Of a stretch of 64,000 bases of DNA, positions 1 through 14,510 are shown piece by piece (within the stretch, counting starts at the first letter, position 1; each line of letters opens with the position of its first letter). A program made the translations under genes and the position numbers. The notes beneath the pieces were generated by a model. It worked only from the letters and a program-made list of their open reading frames with translations, was not told the DNA's origin and did no database searches. Origin of the DNA: Paragordius varius (taxonomy: Eukaryota; Nematomorpha); assembly GCA_964247055.1 (NCBI GenBank), contig OZ176056.1:434001-498000 (forward strand), read 5' to 3'.

Positions 1-2070
1 ATTATTTTTTATACTCTTAGTAAGACTACATCAAAATATAGAGATAGTTTGACAAACTCTTTCATATCCGATTTTTACAACGATACTTTAAAAATTATGG
101 TATTAAACCAGTCGCATCAAAACTCAAGTTAAACTTTTTGCTTAAAAATCGGATATTGGTCACCGGTGAACAAAATTATTTTTTTTACATTCTCTTAGTA
201 AGACTACATCAAAATATAGAAATAGTTTGACAAACTCTTTCATATCCGATTTTTACAACGATACTTTAAAAATTATGGTATTAAACCAGTCGCATTAATA
301 CTCAAGTTAAACTTTGTCCTTAAAAATCGGATATTGGTCACCGGTGAACAAAACTATTTTTTATACATTCTCTTAGTAAGACTACATCAAAATATAGAGA
401 TAATTTGACAAACTCTTTCATATCCGATTTTTACAACGATACTTTAAAAATTATGGTATTAAACCAGTCGCATCAATACTCAAGTTAAACTTTGTCCTTA
501 AAAATCGGATATTGGTCACCGGTGAACAAAATTATATTTTATACATTCTCTTACTAAGGGTACATCAAAATATAGAAATAGTTTGACAAACTCTTTCATA
601 TCCGATTTTTACAACGATACTTTAAAAATTATGCTATTAAACCAGTCGCATCAATACTCAAGTTAAACTTTGTCCTTAAAAATCGGATATTGGTCACCGG
701 TGAACAAAATTATTTTTTATACTCTTAGTAAGACTACATCAAAATATAGAGATAGTTTGACAAACTCTTTCATATCCGATTTTTACAACGATACTTTAAA
801 AATTATGGTATTAAACCAGTCGCATCAATACTCAAGTTAAACTTTGTACTTAAAAATCGGATATTGGTCACCGGTGAACAAAATTATTTTATATACATTC
901 TCTTAGTAAGACTACATCAAAATATAGAGATAGTTTGACAAACTCTTTCATATGCGATTTTTACAACGATACTTTAAAAATTAATGTATAAAACTAGTCG
1001 TATCAATAAATCGCATCAATACTCAAGTTAAACTTTGTCCTTAAAAATCGGATATTGGTCACCGGTGAACAAAATTATTTTTTATACTCTTAGTAAGACT
1101 ACATCAAAATATAGAGATAGTTTAACAAACTCTTTCATATGCGATTTTTACAACGATACTTTAAAAATTAATGTATTAAACTAGTCGCATTAATACTCAA
1201 GTTAAACTTTGTCCTTAAAATTCGGATATTGGTCACCGGTGAACAAAATTATTTTTTTTACATTCTCTTAGTAAGACTACATCAAAATATAGAGATAGTT
1301 TGACAAACTCTTTCATATCCGATTTTTGCAACGATACTTTAAAAATTATGGTATTAAACCAGTCGCATTAATACTCAAGTTAAACTTTGTCCTTAAAAAT
1401 CTGATATTGGTCACCGGTGAACAAAACTATTTTTTATACATTCTCTTAGTAAGACTACATCAAAATATAGAGATAATTTGACAAACTCTTTCATATCCGA
1501 TTTTTACAACGATATAAAAATTATGGTATTAAACCAGTCGCATCAATACTCAAGTTAAACTTTGTCATTAAAAATCGGATATTGGTCACCGGTAAACAAA
1601 ATTATTTTTTATACATTCTCTTACTAAGACTACATCAAAATATAGAAATAGTTTGACAAACTCTTTCATATCCGATTTTTACAACGATACTTTAAAAATT
1701 ATGCTATTAAACCAGTCGCATCAATACTCAAGTTAAACTTTGTCCTTAAAAATCGGATATTGGTCACCGGTGAACATAATTATTTTTTATACTCTTAGTA
1801 AGACTACATCAAAATATAGAGATAGTTTGACAAACTCTTTCATATCCGATTTTTACAACGATACTTTAAAAATTATGGTATTAAACCAGTCGCATCAATA
1901 CTCAAGTTAAACTTTGTCCTTAAAAATCGGATATTGGTCACCGGTGAACAAAATTATTTTATATACATTCTCTTAGTAAGACTACATCAAAATATAGAGA
2001 TAGTTTGACAAACTCTTTCATATCCGATTTTTACAACGATACTTTAAAAATTAATGTATAAAACTAGTCG
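1..2070 (+). repeat. 6-monomer HOR, period about 1,073 bp
   Basis: Diagnostic variants recur one period apart. The eight-T run before ACATTC starts at 179 and again at 1,252. The 4-bp-deleted TATACTCTTAG monomer recurs at 11 and 1,084. The TTACTAAG variant recurs at 551 and 1,621, where a 3-bp loss near 1,515 has shortened the offset to 1,070. The first copy is cut by the window edge. The match ends near 1,010 against 2,071, where the first copy has the 13-bp-insertion monomer and the second does not. Confidence 0.8.
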
Positions 2071-2499
2071 CATCAATACTCAAGCTAAACATAGTCCTTA
2101 AAAATCGGATTTTGGTCACCGGTGAACAAAACTATTTTTTATACATTCTCTTAGTAAGACTACATCAAAATATAGAGATAGTTTGACAAACTCTTTCATA
2201 TCCGATTTTTACAACGATACTTTAAAAATTAATGTATAAAACTAGTCGTATCAATAAATCGCATCAATACTCAAGTTAAACTTTGTCCTTAAAAATCGGA
2301 TATTGGTCACCGGTGAACAAAATTATTTTTTATACATTCTCTTAGTAAGACTACATCAAAATATGGAGATAGTTTGACAAACTCTTTCATATCCGATTTT
2401 TACAACGATACTTTAAAAATTATGGTATTAAACCAGTCGCATCAATACTCAAGTTAAACTTTGTCCTTAAAAATCGGATATTGGTCACCGGTGAACAAA

Positions 2500-3600
2500 A
2501 TTATTTTTTATACATTCTCTTAGTAAGACTACATCAAAATATAGAGATAGTTTTACAAACTCTTTCATATCCGATTTTTACAACGATACTTTAAAAATTA
2601 TGGTATTAAACCAGTCGCATCAATACTCAAGTTAAACTTTGTCCTTAAAAATCGGATATTGGTCACCGGTGAACAAAATTATTTTTTATACATTCTCTTA
2701 GTAAGACTACATCAAAATATAGAGATAGTTGTACAAACTCTTTCATATCCGATTTTAACAACGATACTTTAAAAATTAATGTATTAAACTAGTCGCATCA
2801 ATACTCAATTTAAACCTTGTCCTTAAAAATCGGATATTGGTCACCGGTGAACAAAATTATTTTATATACATTCTCTTAGTAAGACTACATCAAAATATAG
2901 AGATAGTTTGACAAACTCTTTCATATCCGATTTTTACAACGATACTTTAAAAATTAATGTATAAAACTAGTCGCATCAATACTCAAGCTAAACATTGTCC
3001 TTAAAAATCGGATATTGGTCACCGGTGAACAAAATTATTTTTTATACATTCTCTTAGTAAGACTACATTAAAATATAGAGATAGTTTTACAAACTCTTTC
3101 ATATCCGATTTTTACAACGATACTTTAAAAATTATGGTATTAAACCAGTCGCATCAATACTCAAGTTAAACTTTGTCCTTAAAAATCGGATATTGGTCAC
3201 CGGTGAACAAAATTATTTTTTATACATTCTCTTAGTAAGACTACATCAAAATATAGAGATAGTTGTACAAACTCTTTCATATCCGATTTTTACAACGATA
3301 CTTTAAAAATTAATGTATTAAACTAGTCGCATCAATACTCAATTTAAACCTTGTCCTTAAAAATCGGATATTGGTCACCGGTGAACAAAATTATTTTATA
3401 TACATTCTCTTAGTAAGACTACATCAAAATATAGAGATAGTTTGACAAACTCTTTCATATCCGATTTTTACAACGATACTTTAAAAATTAATGTATAAAA
3501 CTAGTCGCATCAATACTCAAGCTAAACATTGTCCTTAAAAATCGGATATTGGTCACCGGTGAACAAAATTATTTTTTATACATTCTCTTAGTAAGACTAC
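2500..3600 (+). repeat. 3-monomer HOR, period 535 bp
   Basis: The rare GTTGTACAAAC variant occurs at 2,728 and 3,263. It is preceded in both copies by a TTTTACAAAC monomer and followed by AATTTAAACC and then CAAGCTAAACATTG. Two adjacent copies are visible, differing by scattered single bases such as ACATTAAAA for ACATCAAAA near 3,067. Confidence 0.75.
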
Positions 3601-4645
3601 ATCAAAATATAGAGATAGTTTGACAAACTCTTTCATATCCGATTTTTACAACGATACTTTAAAAATTAATGTATAAAACTAGTCGTATCAATAAATCGCA
3701 TCAATATTCAAGTTAAACTTTGTCCTTAAAAATCGGATATTGGTCACCGGTGAACAAAATTATTTTTTATACCTTCTCTTAGTAGGACTACATCAAAATA
3801 TAGAGATAGTTTGGTAAACTCTTTCATATCCGATTTTTACAACGATACGTTAAAAATTAATGTATAAAACTAGTCGCAGCAATACTCAAGTTAAACTTTG
3901 TCCTTAAAAATCGGATATTGGTCACCGGTGCACAAAATAATTTTTTATACATTCTCTTAGTAAGACTACATATAAAAATATAGAGATAGTTTGACAAACT
4001 CTTTCATATCCGATTTTTACAACGATACTTTAAAAATTATGGTATTAAAACAGTCGCATCAATACTCAAGTTAAACTTTATCCTTAAAAATGGGATATTG
4101 GTCACCGGTGAACAAAATTATTTTTTATACATTCTCTTGACTACATCAAAATATAGAAATAGTTTGACAAACTCTTTCATATCCGATTTTTACAACGATA
4201 CTTAAAAATTAATATATTAAACTAGTCGCATCAATACTCAAGCTAAACATTGTCCTTAAAAATCGGATATTGGTCACCGGTGAACAAAACTATTTTTTAT
4301 ACATTCTCTTAGTAAGACTACATCAAAATATAGAGATAGTTTCACAAACTCTTTCATATCCGATTTTTACAGCGATACTTTAAAAATTAATGTATTAAAC
4401 CAGTCGCATCAATACTCAAGTTAAACTTTGTCCTTAAAAATCAGATATTGGTCATCGGTGAACAAAATAATTTTTTATACATTCTCTTAGTAAGATTACA
4501 TATAAAAATATAGAGATAGTTTGACAAACTCTTTCATATCCGATTTTTACAACGATACTTTAAAAATTAATGTATAAAACTAGTCGCATCAATACTCAAG
4601 TTAAACTTTATCCTTAAGAATCGGATATTGGTCGCGGATAAAGAA
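3600..4645 (+). repeat. Irregular satellite segment without a clear HOR
   Basis: This stretch consists of ordinary monomers with more private changes than its surroundings. They include TTGGTAAACTC near 3,811, a 6-bp loss in CTCTTGACTAC near 4,134 and a damaged palindrome (GTCGCGGATAAAG) at 4,631. The first monomers with the 2-bp-longer ACATATAAAAATATAG form appear here, at about 3,968 and 4,498. I found no period longer than one monomer that I can defend. Confidence 0.6.
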
Positions 4646-7600
4646 AATTATTTTTTATACATTCTCTTAGTAAGACGACATCAAAATATAGAAATAGTTT
4701 GACAAACTCTTTCATATCCGATTTTTACAACGATACTTTAAAAATTATGGTATTAAACCAGTCGCATCAATACTCAAGTTAAACTTTATCCTTAAAAATC
4801 GGATATTGGTCCCCGGTGAACAAAACTATTTTTTATACATTCTCTTAGTATGACTACATCAAAATATAGAGATAATTTGACAAACTCTTTCATATCCGAT
4901 TTTTACAACGATACTTTAAAAATTAATGTATAAAACTAGTCGTATCAATAAATCGCATCAATCCTCAAGTTAAACTTTGTCCTTAAAAATCGGATATTGG
5001 TCACCGGTGAACAAAATTATTTTTTATACATTCTCTTAGTAGGACTACATCAAAATATAGCGATAGTTTGGCAAACTGTTTCATATCCGATTTTTACAAC
5101 AATAATTTAAAAATTAATGTATAAAACTAGTCTCATCAATACTCAAGTTAAACTTTGTCCTTAAAAATCGAATATTGGTCACCGGTGAACAAAATTATTT
5201 TTTATACATCTTAGTAAGACTACATCAAAATATAGAGATAGTTTGACAAACTCTTTCATATCCGATTTTTACAACGATACTTTAAAAATTAATGTATAAA
5301 AATAGTCGCATCAATACTCAAGTTAAATTTTATCCTTAAAAATCAGATATTGGTCATCGGTGAACAAAATAATTTTTTATACATTCTCTTAGTAAGATTA
5401 CATATAAAAATATAGAGATAGTTTGACAAACTCTTTCATATCCGATTTTTACAACGATACTTTAAAAATTATGTTATTAAACCAGTCGCATCAATACTCA
5501 AGTTAAACTTTGTCCTTAAAAATCGGATATTGGTCACCGGTGAACAAAATTATTTTTTATACATTCTCTTAGTAAGACGATATCAAAATATAGAAATAGT
5601 TTGACAAACTCTTTCATATCCGATTTTTACAACGATACTTTAAAAATTATGGTATTAAACCAGTCGCATCAATACTCAAGTTAAACTTTGTCCTTAAAAA
5701 TCGGATATTGGTCACCGGTGAACAAAACTATTTTTTATACATTCTCTTAGTATGACTACATCAAAATATAGAGATAATTTGACAAACTCTTTCATATCCG
5801 ATTTTTACAACGATACTTTAAAAATTAATGTATAAAACTAGTCGTATCAATAAATCGCATCAATCCTCAAGTTAAACTTTGTCCTTAAAAATCGGATATT
5901 GGTCACCGGTGAACAAAATTATTTTTTATACATTCTCTTAGTAGGACTACATCAAAATATAGAAATAGTTTGACAAACTCTTTCATATCCGATTTTTACA
6001 ACGATACTTTAAAAATTATGGTATTAAACTAGTCGCATCAATACTCAAGTTAAACTTTGTCCTTAAAAATCGGATATTGGTCACCGGTGAACAAAATTAT
6101 TTTTTATACATTCTCTTAGTAGGACTACATCAAAATATAGAGATAGTTTGGCAAACTGTTTCATATCCGATTTTTACCGATACTTTAAAAATTAATGTAT
6201 AAAACTAGTCGCATCAATACTCAAGTTAAACTTTGTCCTTAAAAATCGAATATTGGTCACCGGTGAACAAAATTATTTTTTATACATTCTCTTAGTAAGA
6301 CTACATCAAAATATAGAAATAGTTTGACAAACTCTTTCATATCCGATTTTTACAACGATACTTTAAAAATTAATGTATTAAACCAGTCGCATCAATACTC
6401 AAGTTAAACTTTGTCCTTAAAAATCGGATATTGGTCACCGGTGCCCAAATTTATTTTTTATACATTCTCTTAGTAAGACTACATCAAAATATAGAGATAG
6501 TTTGACAAACTCTTTCATATCCGATTTTTACAACGATACTTTAAAAATTAATGTATAAAACTAGTCGCATCAATACTCAAGTTAAATTTTATCCTTAAAA
6601 ATCAGATATTGGTCATCGGTGAACAAAATAATTTTTTATACATTCTCTTAGTAAGATTACATATAAAAATATAGAGATAGTTTGACAAACTCTTTCATAT
6701 CCGATTTTTACAACGATACTTTAAAAATTATGGTATTAAACCAGTCGCATCAATACTCAAGTTAAACTTTGTCCTTAAAAATCGGATATTGGTCACCGGT
6801 GAACAAAATTATTTTTTATACATTCTCTTAGTAAGACGACATCAAAATATAGAAATAGTTTGACAAACTCTTTCATATCCGATTTTTACAACGATACTTT
6901 AAAAATTATGGTATTAAACCAGTCGCATCAATACTCAAGTTAAACTTTATCCTTAAAAATCGGATATTGGTCCCCGGTGAACAAAACTATTTTTTATACA
7001 TTCTCTTAGTATGACTACATCAAAATATAGAGATAATTTGACAAACTCTTTCATATCCGATTTTTACAACGATACTTTAAAAATTAATGTATAAAACTAG
7101 TCGTATCAATAAATCGCATCAATCCTCAAGTTAAACTTTGTCCTTAAAAATCGGATATTGGTCACCGGTGAACAAAATTATTTTTTATACATTCTCTTAG
7201 TAGGACTACATCAAAATATAGCGATAGTTTGGCAAACTGTTTCATATCCGATTTTTACAACAATAATTTAAAAATTAATGTATAAAACTAGTCTCATCAA
7301 TACTCAAGTTAAACTTTGTCCTTAAAAATCGAATATTGGTCACCGGTGAACAAAATTATTTTTTATACATCTTAGTAAGACTACATCAAAATATAGAGAT
7401 AGTTTGACAAACTCTTTCATATCCGATTTTTACAACGATACTTTAAAAATTAATGTATAAAAATAGTCGCATCAATACTCAAGTTAAATTTTATCCTTAA
7501 AAATCAGATATTGGTCATCGGTGAACAAAATAATTTTTTATACATTCTCTTAGTAAGATTACATATAAAAATATAGAGATAGTTTGACAAACTCTTTCAT

Positions 7601-8511
7601 ATCCGATTTTTACAACGATACTTTAAAAATTATGTTATTAAACCAGTCGCATCAATACTCAAGTTAAACTTTGTCCTTAAAAATCGGATATTGGTCACCG
7701 GTGAACAAAATTATTTTTTATACATTCTCTTAGTAAGACGATATCAAAATATAGAAATAGTTTGACAAACTCTTTCATATCCGATTTTTACAACGATACT
7801 TTAAAAATTATGGTATTAAACCAGTCGCATCAATACTCAAGTTAAACTTTGTCCTTAAAAATCGGATATTGGTCACCGGTGAACAAAACTATTTTTTATA
7901 CATTCTCTTAGTATGACTACATCAAAATATAGAGATAATTTGACAAACTCTTTCATATCCGATTTTTACAACGATACTTTAAAAATTAATGTATAAAACT
8001 AGTCGTATCAATAAATCGCATCAATCCTCAAGTTAAACTTTGTCCTTAAAAATCGGATATTGGTCACCGGTGAACAAAATTATTTTTTATACATTCTCTT
8101 AGTAGGACTACATCAAAATATAGAAATAGTTTGACAAACTCTTTCATATCCGATTTTTACAACGATACTTTAAAAATTATGGTATTAAACTAGTCGCATC
8201 AATACTCAAGTTAAACTTTGTCCTTAAAAATCGGATATTGGTCACCGGTGAACAAAATTATTTTTTATACATTCTCTTAGTAGGACTACATCAAAATATA
8301 GAGATAGTTTGGCAAACTGTTTCATATCCGATTTTTACCGATACTTTAAAAATTAATGTATAAAACTAGTCGCATCAATACTCAAGTTAAACTTTGTCCT
8401 TAAAAATCGAATATTGGTCACCGGTGAACAAAATTATTTTTTATACATTCTCTTAGTAAGACTACATCAAAATATAGAAATAGTTTGACAAACTCTTTCA
8501 TATCCGATTTT
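4645..8511 (+). repeat. 12-monomer HOR, period 2,161 bp
   Basis: Aligned copies are 4,645-6,350 and 6,806-8,511. Exact anchors 2,161 bp apart include GTCCCCGG (4,809 and 6,970), CAATAATTT (5,100 and 7,261), TTTTTACCGATAC (6,171 and 8,332) and GTCATCGG (5,353 and 7,514). The 12-mer is composite, since GTCATCGG monomers recur at steps of 902, 1,259, 902, 1,259 and 1,259 bp (5-mers and 7-mers). The first copy differs from the second at 4,631, where its palindrome is damaged, so the homology begins just after that point. Confidence 0.85.
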
Positions 8512-11160
8512 TACAACAATACTTTAAAAATTAATGTATAAAACTAGTCTCATCAATACTCAAGTTAAACTTTGTCCTTAAAAATCGAATATTGGTCACC
8601 GGTGAACAAAATTATTTTTTATACATTCTCTTAGTAAGACTACATCAAAATATAGAGATAGTTTGACAAACTCTTTCATATCCGATTTTTACAACGATAC
8701 TTTAAAAATTAATGTATAAAACTAGTCGCATCAATACTCAAGTTAAATTTTATCCTTAAAAATCAGATATTGGTCATCGGTGAACAAAATAATTTTTTAT
8801 ACATTCTCTTAGTAAGATTACATATAAAAATATAGAGATAGTTTGACAAACTCTTTCATATCCGATTTTTACAACGATACTTTAAAAATTATGGTATTAA
8901 ACCAGTCGCATCAATACTCAAGTTAAACTTTGTCCTTAAAAATCGGATATTGGTCACCGGTGAACAAAATTATTTTTTATACATTCTCTTAGTAAGACGA
9001 TATCAAAATATAGAAATAGTTTGACAAACTCTTTCATATCCGATTTTTACAACGATACTTTAAAAATTATGGTATTAAACCAGTCGCATCAATACTCAAG
9101 TTAAACTTTGTCCTTAAAAATCGGATATTGGTCACCGGTGAACAAAACTATTTTTTATACATTCTCTTAGTATGACTACATCAAAATATAGAGATAATTT
9201 GACAAACTCTTTCATATCCGATTTTTACAACGATACTTTAAAAATTAATGTATAAAACTAGTCGTATCAATAAATCGCATCAATCCTCAAGTTAAACTTT
9301 GTCCTTAAAAATCGGATATTGGTCACCGGTGAACAAAATTATTTTTTATACATTCTCTTAGTAGGACTACATCAAAATATAGAAATAGTTTGACAAACTC
9401 TTTCATATCCGATTTTTACAACGATACTTTAAAAATTATGGTATTAAACTAGTCGCATCAATACTCAAGTTAAACTTTGTCCTTAAAAATCGGATATTGG
9501 TCACCGGTGAACAAAATTATTTTTTATACATTCTCTTAGTAGGACTACATCAAAATATAGAGATAGTTTGGCAAACTGTTTCATATCCGATTTTTACCGA
9601 TACTTTAAAAATTAATGTATAAAACTAGTCGCATCAATACTCAAGTTAAACTTTGTCCTTAAAAATCGAATATTGGTCACCGGTGAACAAAATTATTTTT
9701 TATACATTCTCTTAGTAAGACTACATCAAAATATAGAAATAGTTTGACAAACTCTTTCATATCCGATTTTTACAACGATACTTTAAAAATTAATGTATTA
9801 AACCAGTCGCATCAATACTCAAGTTAAACTTTGTCCTTAAAAATCGGATATTGGTCACCGGTGCACAAATTTATTTTTTATACATTCTCTTAGTAAGACT
9901 ACATCAAAATATAGAGATAGTTTGACAAACTCTTTCATATCCGATTTTTACAACGATACTTTAAAAATTAATGTATAAAACTAGTCGCATCAATACTCAA
10001 GTTAAATTTTATCCTTAAAAATCAGATATTGGTCATCGGTGAACAAAATAATTTTTTATACATTCTCTTAGTAAGATTACATATAAAAATATAGAGATAG
10101 TTTGACAAACTCTTTCATATCCGATTTTTACAACGATACTTTAAAAATTATGGTATTAAACCAGTCGCATCAATACTCAAGTTAAACTTTGTCCTTAAAA
10201 ATCGGATATTGGTCACCGGTGAACAAAATTATTTTTTATACATTCTCTTAGTAGGACTACATCAAAATATAGCGATAGTTTGGCAAACTGTTTCATATCC
10301 GATTTTTACAACAATACTTTAAAAATTAATGTATAAAACTAGTCTCATCAATACTCAAGTTAAACTTTGTCCTTAAAAATCGAATATTGGTCACCGGTGA
10401 ACAAAATTATTTTTTATACATTCTCTTAGTAAGACTACATCAAAATATAGAGATAGTTTGACAAACTCTTTCATATCCGATTTTTACAACGATACTTTAA
10501 AAATTAATGTATAAAACTAGTCGCATCAATACTCAAGTTAAATTTTATCCTTAAAAATCAGATATTGGTCATCGGTGAACAAAATAATTTTTTATACATT
10601 CTCTTAGTAAGATTACATATAAAAATATAGAGATAGTTTGACAAACTCTTTCATATCCGATTTTTACAACGATACTTTAAAAATTATGGTATTAAACCAG
10701 TCGCATCAATACTCAAGTTAAACTTTGTCCTTAAAAATCGGATATTGGTCACCGGTGAACAAAATTATTTTTTATACATTCTCTTAGTAAGACGATATCA
10801 AAATATAGCAATAGTTTGACAAACACTTTCATATCCGATTTTTACAACGATACTTTAAAAATTATGGTATTAAACCAGTCGCATCAATACTCAAGTTAAA
10901 CTTTGTCCTTAAAAATCGGATATTGGTCACCGGTGAACAAAATTATTTTTTATACATTCTCTTAGTATGACTACATCAAAATATAGAGATAATTTGACAA
11001 ACTCTTTCATATCCGATTTTTACAACGATACTTTAAAAATTAATGTATAAAACTAGTCGTATCAATAAATCGCATCAATCCTCAAGTTAAACTTTGTCCT
11101 TAAAAATCGGATATTGGTCACCGGTGAACAAAATTATTTTTTATACATTCTCTTAGTAGG
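8512..11160 (+). repeat. Further 7-mer (1,259 bp) and 3-mer (536 bp) HOR blocks
   Basis: The same variant set as the preceding domain continues. GTCATCGG monomers occur at 8,773, 10,032 and 10,568 (steps of 1,259 and 536 bp), and TTTTTACCGATAC recurs at 9,591, which is 1,259 bp after 8,332. The domain appears to be built by repeated reuse of the same 5- and 7-monomer cassettes, with a terminal shortened cassette. Confidence 0.75.
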
Positions 11161-14100
11161 ACTACATCAAAATATAGCGATAGTTTGGCAAACTGTTTCA
11201 TATCCGATTTTTACAACGATACTTTAAAAATTAATGTATAAAACTAGTCTCATCAATACTCAAGTTAAACTTTGTCCTTAAAAATCGGATATTGGTCACC
11301 GGTGAACAAAACTATTTTTTATACATTCTCTTAGTAAGACTACATCAAAATATAGAGATAATTTGACAAACTCTTTCATTTCCGATTTTTACAACGATAC
11401 TTTAAAAATTAATGTATAAAACTAGTCGTATCAATAAATCGCATCAATACTCAAGTTAAACTTTGTCCTTAAAAATCGGATATTGGTCACAGGTGAACAA
11501 AATTATTTTTTATACATTCTCTTAGTAGGACTACATCAATATATAGAGATAGTTTGGCCTGTTTCATATCCGATTTTTACAACGATACTTTAAAAATTAA
11601 TGTATAAAACTAGTCGCATAAATACTCAAGTTAAACTTTATCCTTAAAAATCAGATATTGGTCACCATTGAACAAAAAATTTTTTATACATTCTCTTAGT
11701 AAGACTACATATAAAAATATAGAGATAGTTTGACAAACTCTTTCATATCCGATTTTTACAACGATACTTTAAAAATTATGGTATTAAACCAGTCGCATCA
11801 ATACTCAAATTAAACTTTATCCTTAAAAATGGGATATTGGTCACCGGTGAACAAAATTATTTTTTATACATTCTCTTAGTAAGACTACATCAAAATATAG
11901 AAATAGTTTGACAAACTCTTTCATATCCGATTTTTACAACGATACTTAAAAATTAATATATTAAACTAGTCGCATCAATACTCAAGCTAAACATTGTCCT
12001 TAAAAATCGGATATTGGTCACCGGTGAACAAAACTATTTTTTATACATTCTCTTAGTAAGACTACATCAAAATATAGAGATAGTTTGACAAACTCTTTCA
12101 TATCCGATTTTTACAACGATACTTTAAAAATTAATGTATAAAACTAGTCGCATCAATACTCAAGTTAAACTTTATCCTTAAAAATCAGATATTGGTCACC
12201 GGTGAACAAAATAATTTTTTATACATTCTCTTAGTAAGACTACATATAAAAATATAGAGATAGTTTGACAAACTCTTTCATATCCGATTTTTACAACGAT
12301 ACTTTAAAAATTATGGTATTAAACCAGTCGCATCAATACTCAAGTTAAACTTTGTCCTTAAAAATCGGATATTGGTCACCGGTGAACAAAATTATTTTTT
12401 AAACATTCTCTTAGTAAGACTACATCAAAATATAGAAATAGTTTGACAAACTCTTTCATATCCGATTTTTACAACACTTAAAAATTAATGTATTAAACTA
12501 GTCGCATCAATACTCAAGCTAAACATTGTCCTTAAAAATCGGATATTGGTCACCGGTGAACAAAACTATTTTTTATACATTCTCTTAGTAAGACTACATT
12601 AAAATATAGAGATAGTTTGACAAACTCTTTCATATCCGATTTTTACAACGATACTTTAAAAATTAATGTATAAAACTAGTCGCATCAATACTCAAGTTAA
12701 ACTTTATCCTTAAAAATCGGATATTGGTCACCGGTGAACAAAATAATTTTTCATACATTCTCTTAGTAAAACTACATATAAAAATATAGAGATAGTTTGA
12801 CAAATTCTTTCATATCCGATTTTTACAACGATACTTTAAAAAATATGGTATTAAACCAGTCGCATCAATACTCAAGTTAAACTTTGTCCTTAAAAATCGG
12901 ATATTGGTCACCGGTGAACAAAATTATTTTTTAAACATTCTCTTAGTAAGACTACATCAAAATATAGAAATAGTTTGACAAACTCTTTCATATCCGATTT
13001 TTACAACGATACTTAAAAATTAATGTATTAAACTAGTCGCATCAATAATCAAGCTAAACATTGTCCTTAAAAATCGGATATTGGTCACCGGTGAACAAAA
13101 CTATTTTTTATACATTCTCTTAGTAAGACTACATCAAAATATAGAAATAGTTTGACAAACTCTTTCATATCCGATTTTTACAACGATACTTTAAAAATTA
13201 ATGTATTAAACCAGTCGCATCAATACTCAAGTTAAACTTTGTCCTTAAAAATCGGATATTGGTCACCGGTGCACAAATTTATTTTTTATACATTCTCTTA
13301 GTAAGACTACATCAAAATATAGAGATAATTTGACAAACTCTTTCATATCCGATTTTTACAACGATACTTTAAAAATTAATGTATAAAACTAGTCGCATCA
13401 ATACTCAAGTTAAACTTTATCCTTAAAAATCGGATATTGGTCACCGGTGAACAAAATAATTTTTTATACATTCTCTTAGTAAGACTACATATAAAAATAT
13501 AGAGATAGTTTGACAAACTCTTTCATATCCGATTTTTACAACGATACTTTAAAAATTATGGTATTAAACCAGTCGCATCAATACTCAAGTTAAACTTTGT
13601 CCTTAAAAATCGGATATTGGTCACCGGTGAACAAAATTATTTTTTAAACATTCTCTTAGTAAGACTACATCAAAATATAGAAATAGTTTGACAAACTCTT
13701 TCATATCCGATTTTAACAACGATACTTAAAAATTAATGTATTAAACTAGTCGCATCAATACTCAAGCTAAACATTGTCCTTAAAAATCGGATATTGGTCA
13801 CCGGTGAACAAAACTATTTTTTATACATTCTCTTAGTAAGACTACATCAAAATATAGAGATAGTTTGACAAACTCTTTCATATCCGATTTTTACAACGAT
13901 ACTTTAAAAATTAATGTATTAAACTAGTCGCATCAATACTCAAGTTAAACTTTGTCCTTAAAAATCGGATATTGGTCACGGGTGAACAAAATTATTTTTT
14001 ATACATTCTCTTATTAAGACTACATCAAAATATAGAGATAGTTTGACAAACTCTTTCATATCCGATTTTTACAACGATACTTTAAAAATTATGGTATTAA

Positions 14101-14510
14101 ACCAGTCGCATCAATACTCAAGTTAAACTTTGTCCTTAAAAATCGGATATTGGTCACCGGTGCACAAATTTATTTTTTATACATTCTCTTAGTAAGACTA
14201 CATCAAAATATAGAGATAGTTTGACAAACTCTTTCATATCCGATTTTTCAACGATACTTTAAAAATTAATGTATAAAACTAGTCGTATCAATACTCAAGT
14301 TAAACTTTATCCTTAAAAATCAGATATTGTTCACCGGTGAACAAAATAATTTTTTATACATTCTCTTAGTAAGACTACATATAAAAATATAGAGATAGTT
14401 TATAAACTCTTTCATATCCGATTTTTACAACGATACTTTAAAAATTAATGTATTAAATTAGTCGCATCAATACTCAAGTTAAACTTTGTCCTTAAAAATC
14501 GGATATTGGT
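11160..14510 (+). repeat. Mixed 3-mer and 4-mer HOR blocks (about 532 and 713 bp)
   Basis: The TTTTTTAAACATTC variant recurs at 12,401, 12,933 and 13,646, giving steps of 532 and 713 bp (3 and 4 monomers). Each recurrence is followed by the 177-bp GATACTTAAAAATT monomer carrying CAAGCTAAACATTG, except that the first has a further-shortened form. The first TCACGGGTGA palindrome variant I can find in the window is at 13,977. Confidence 0.7.
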
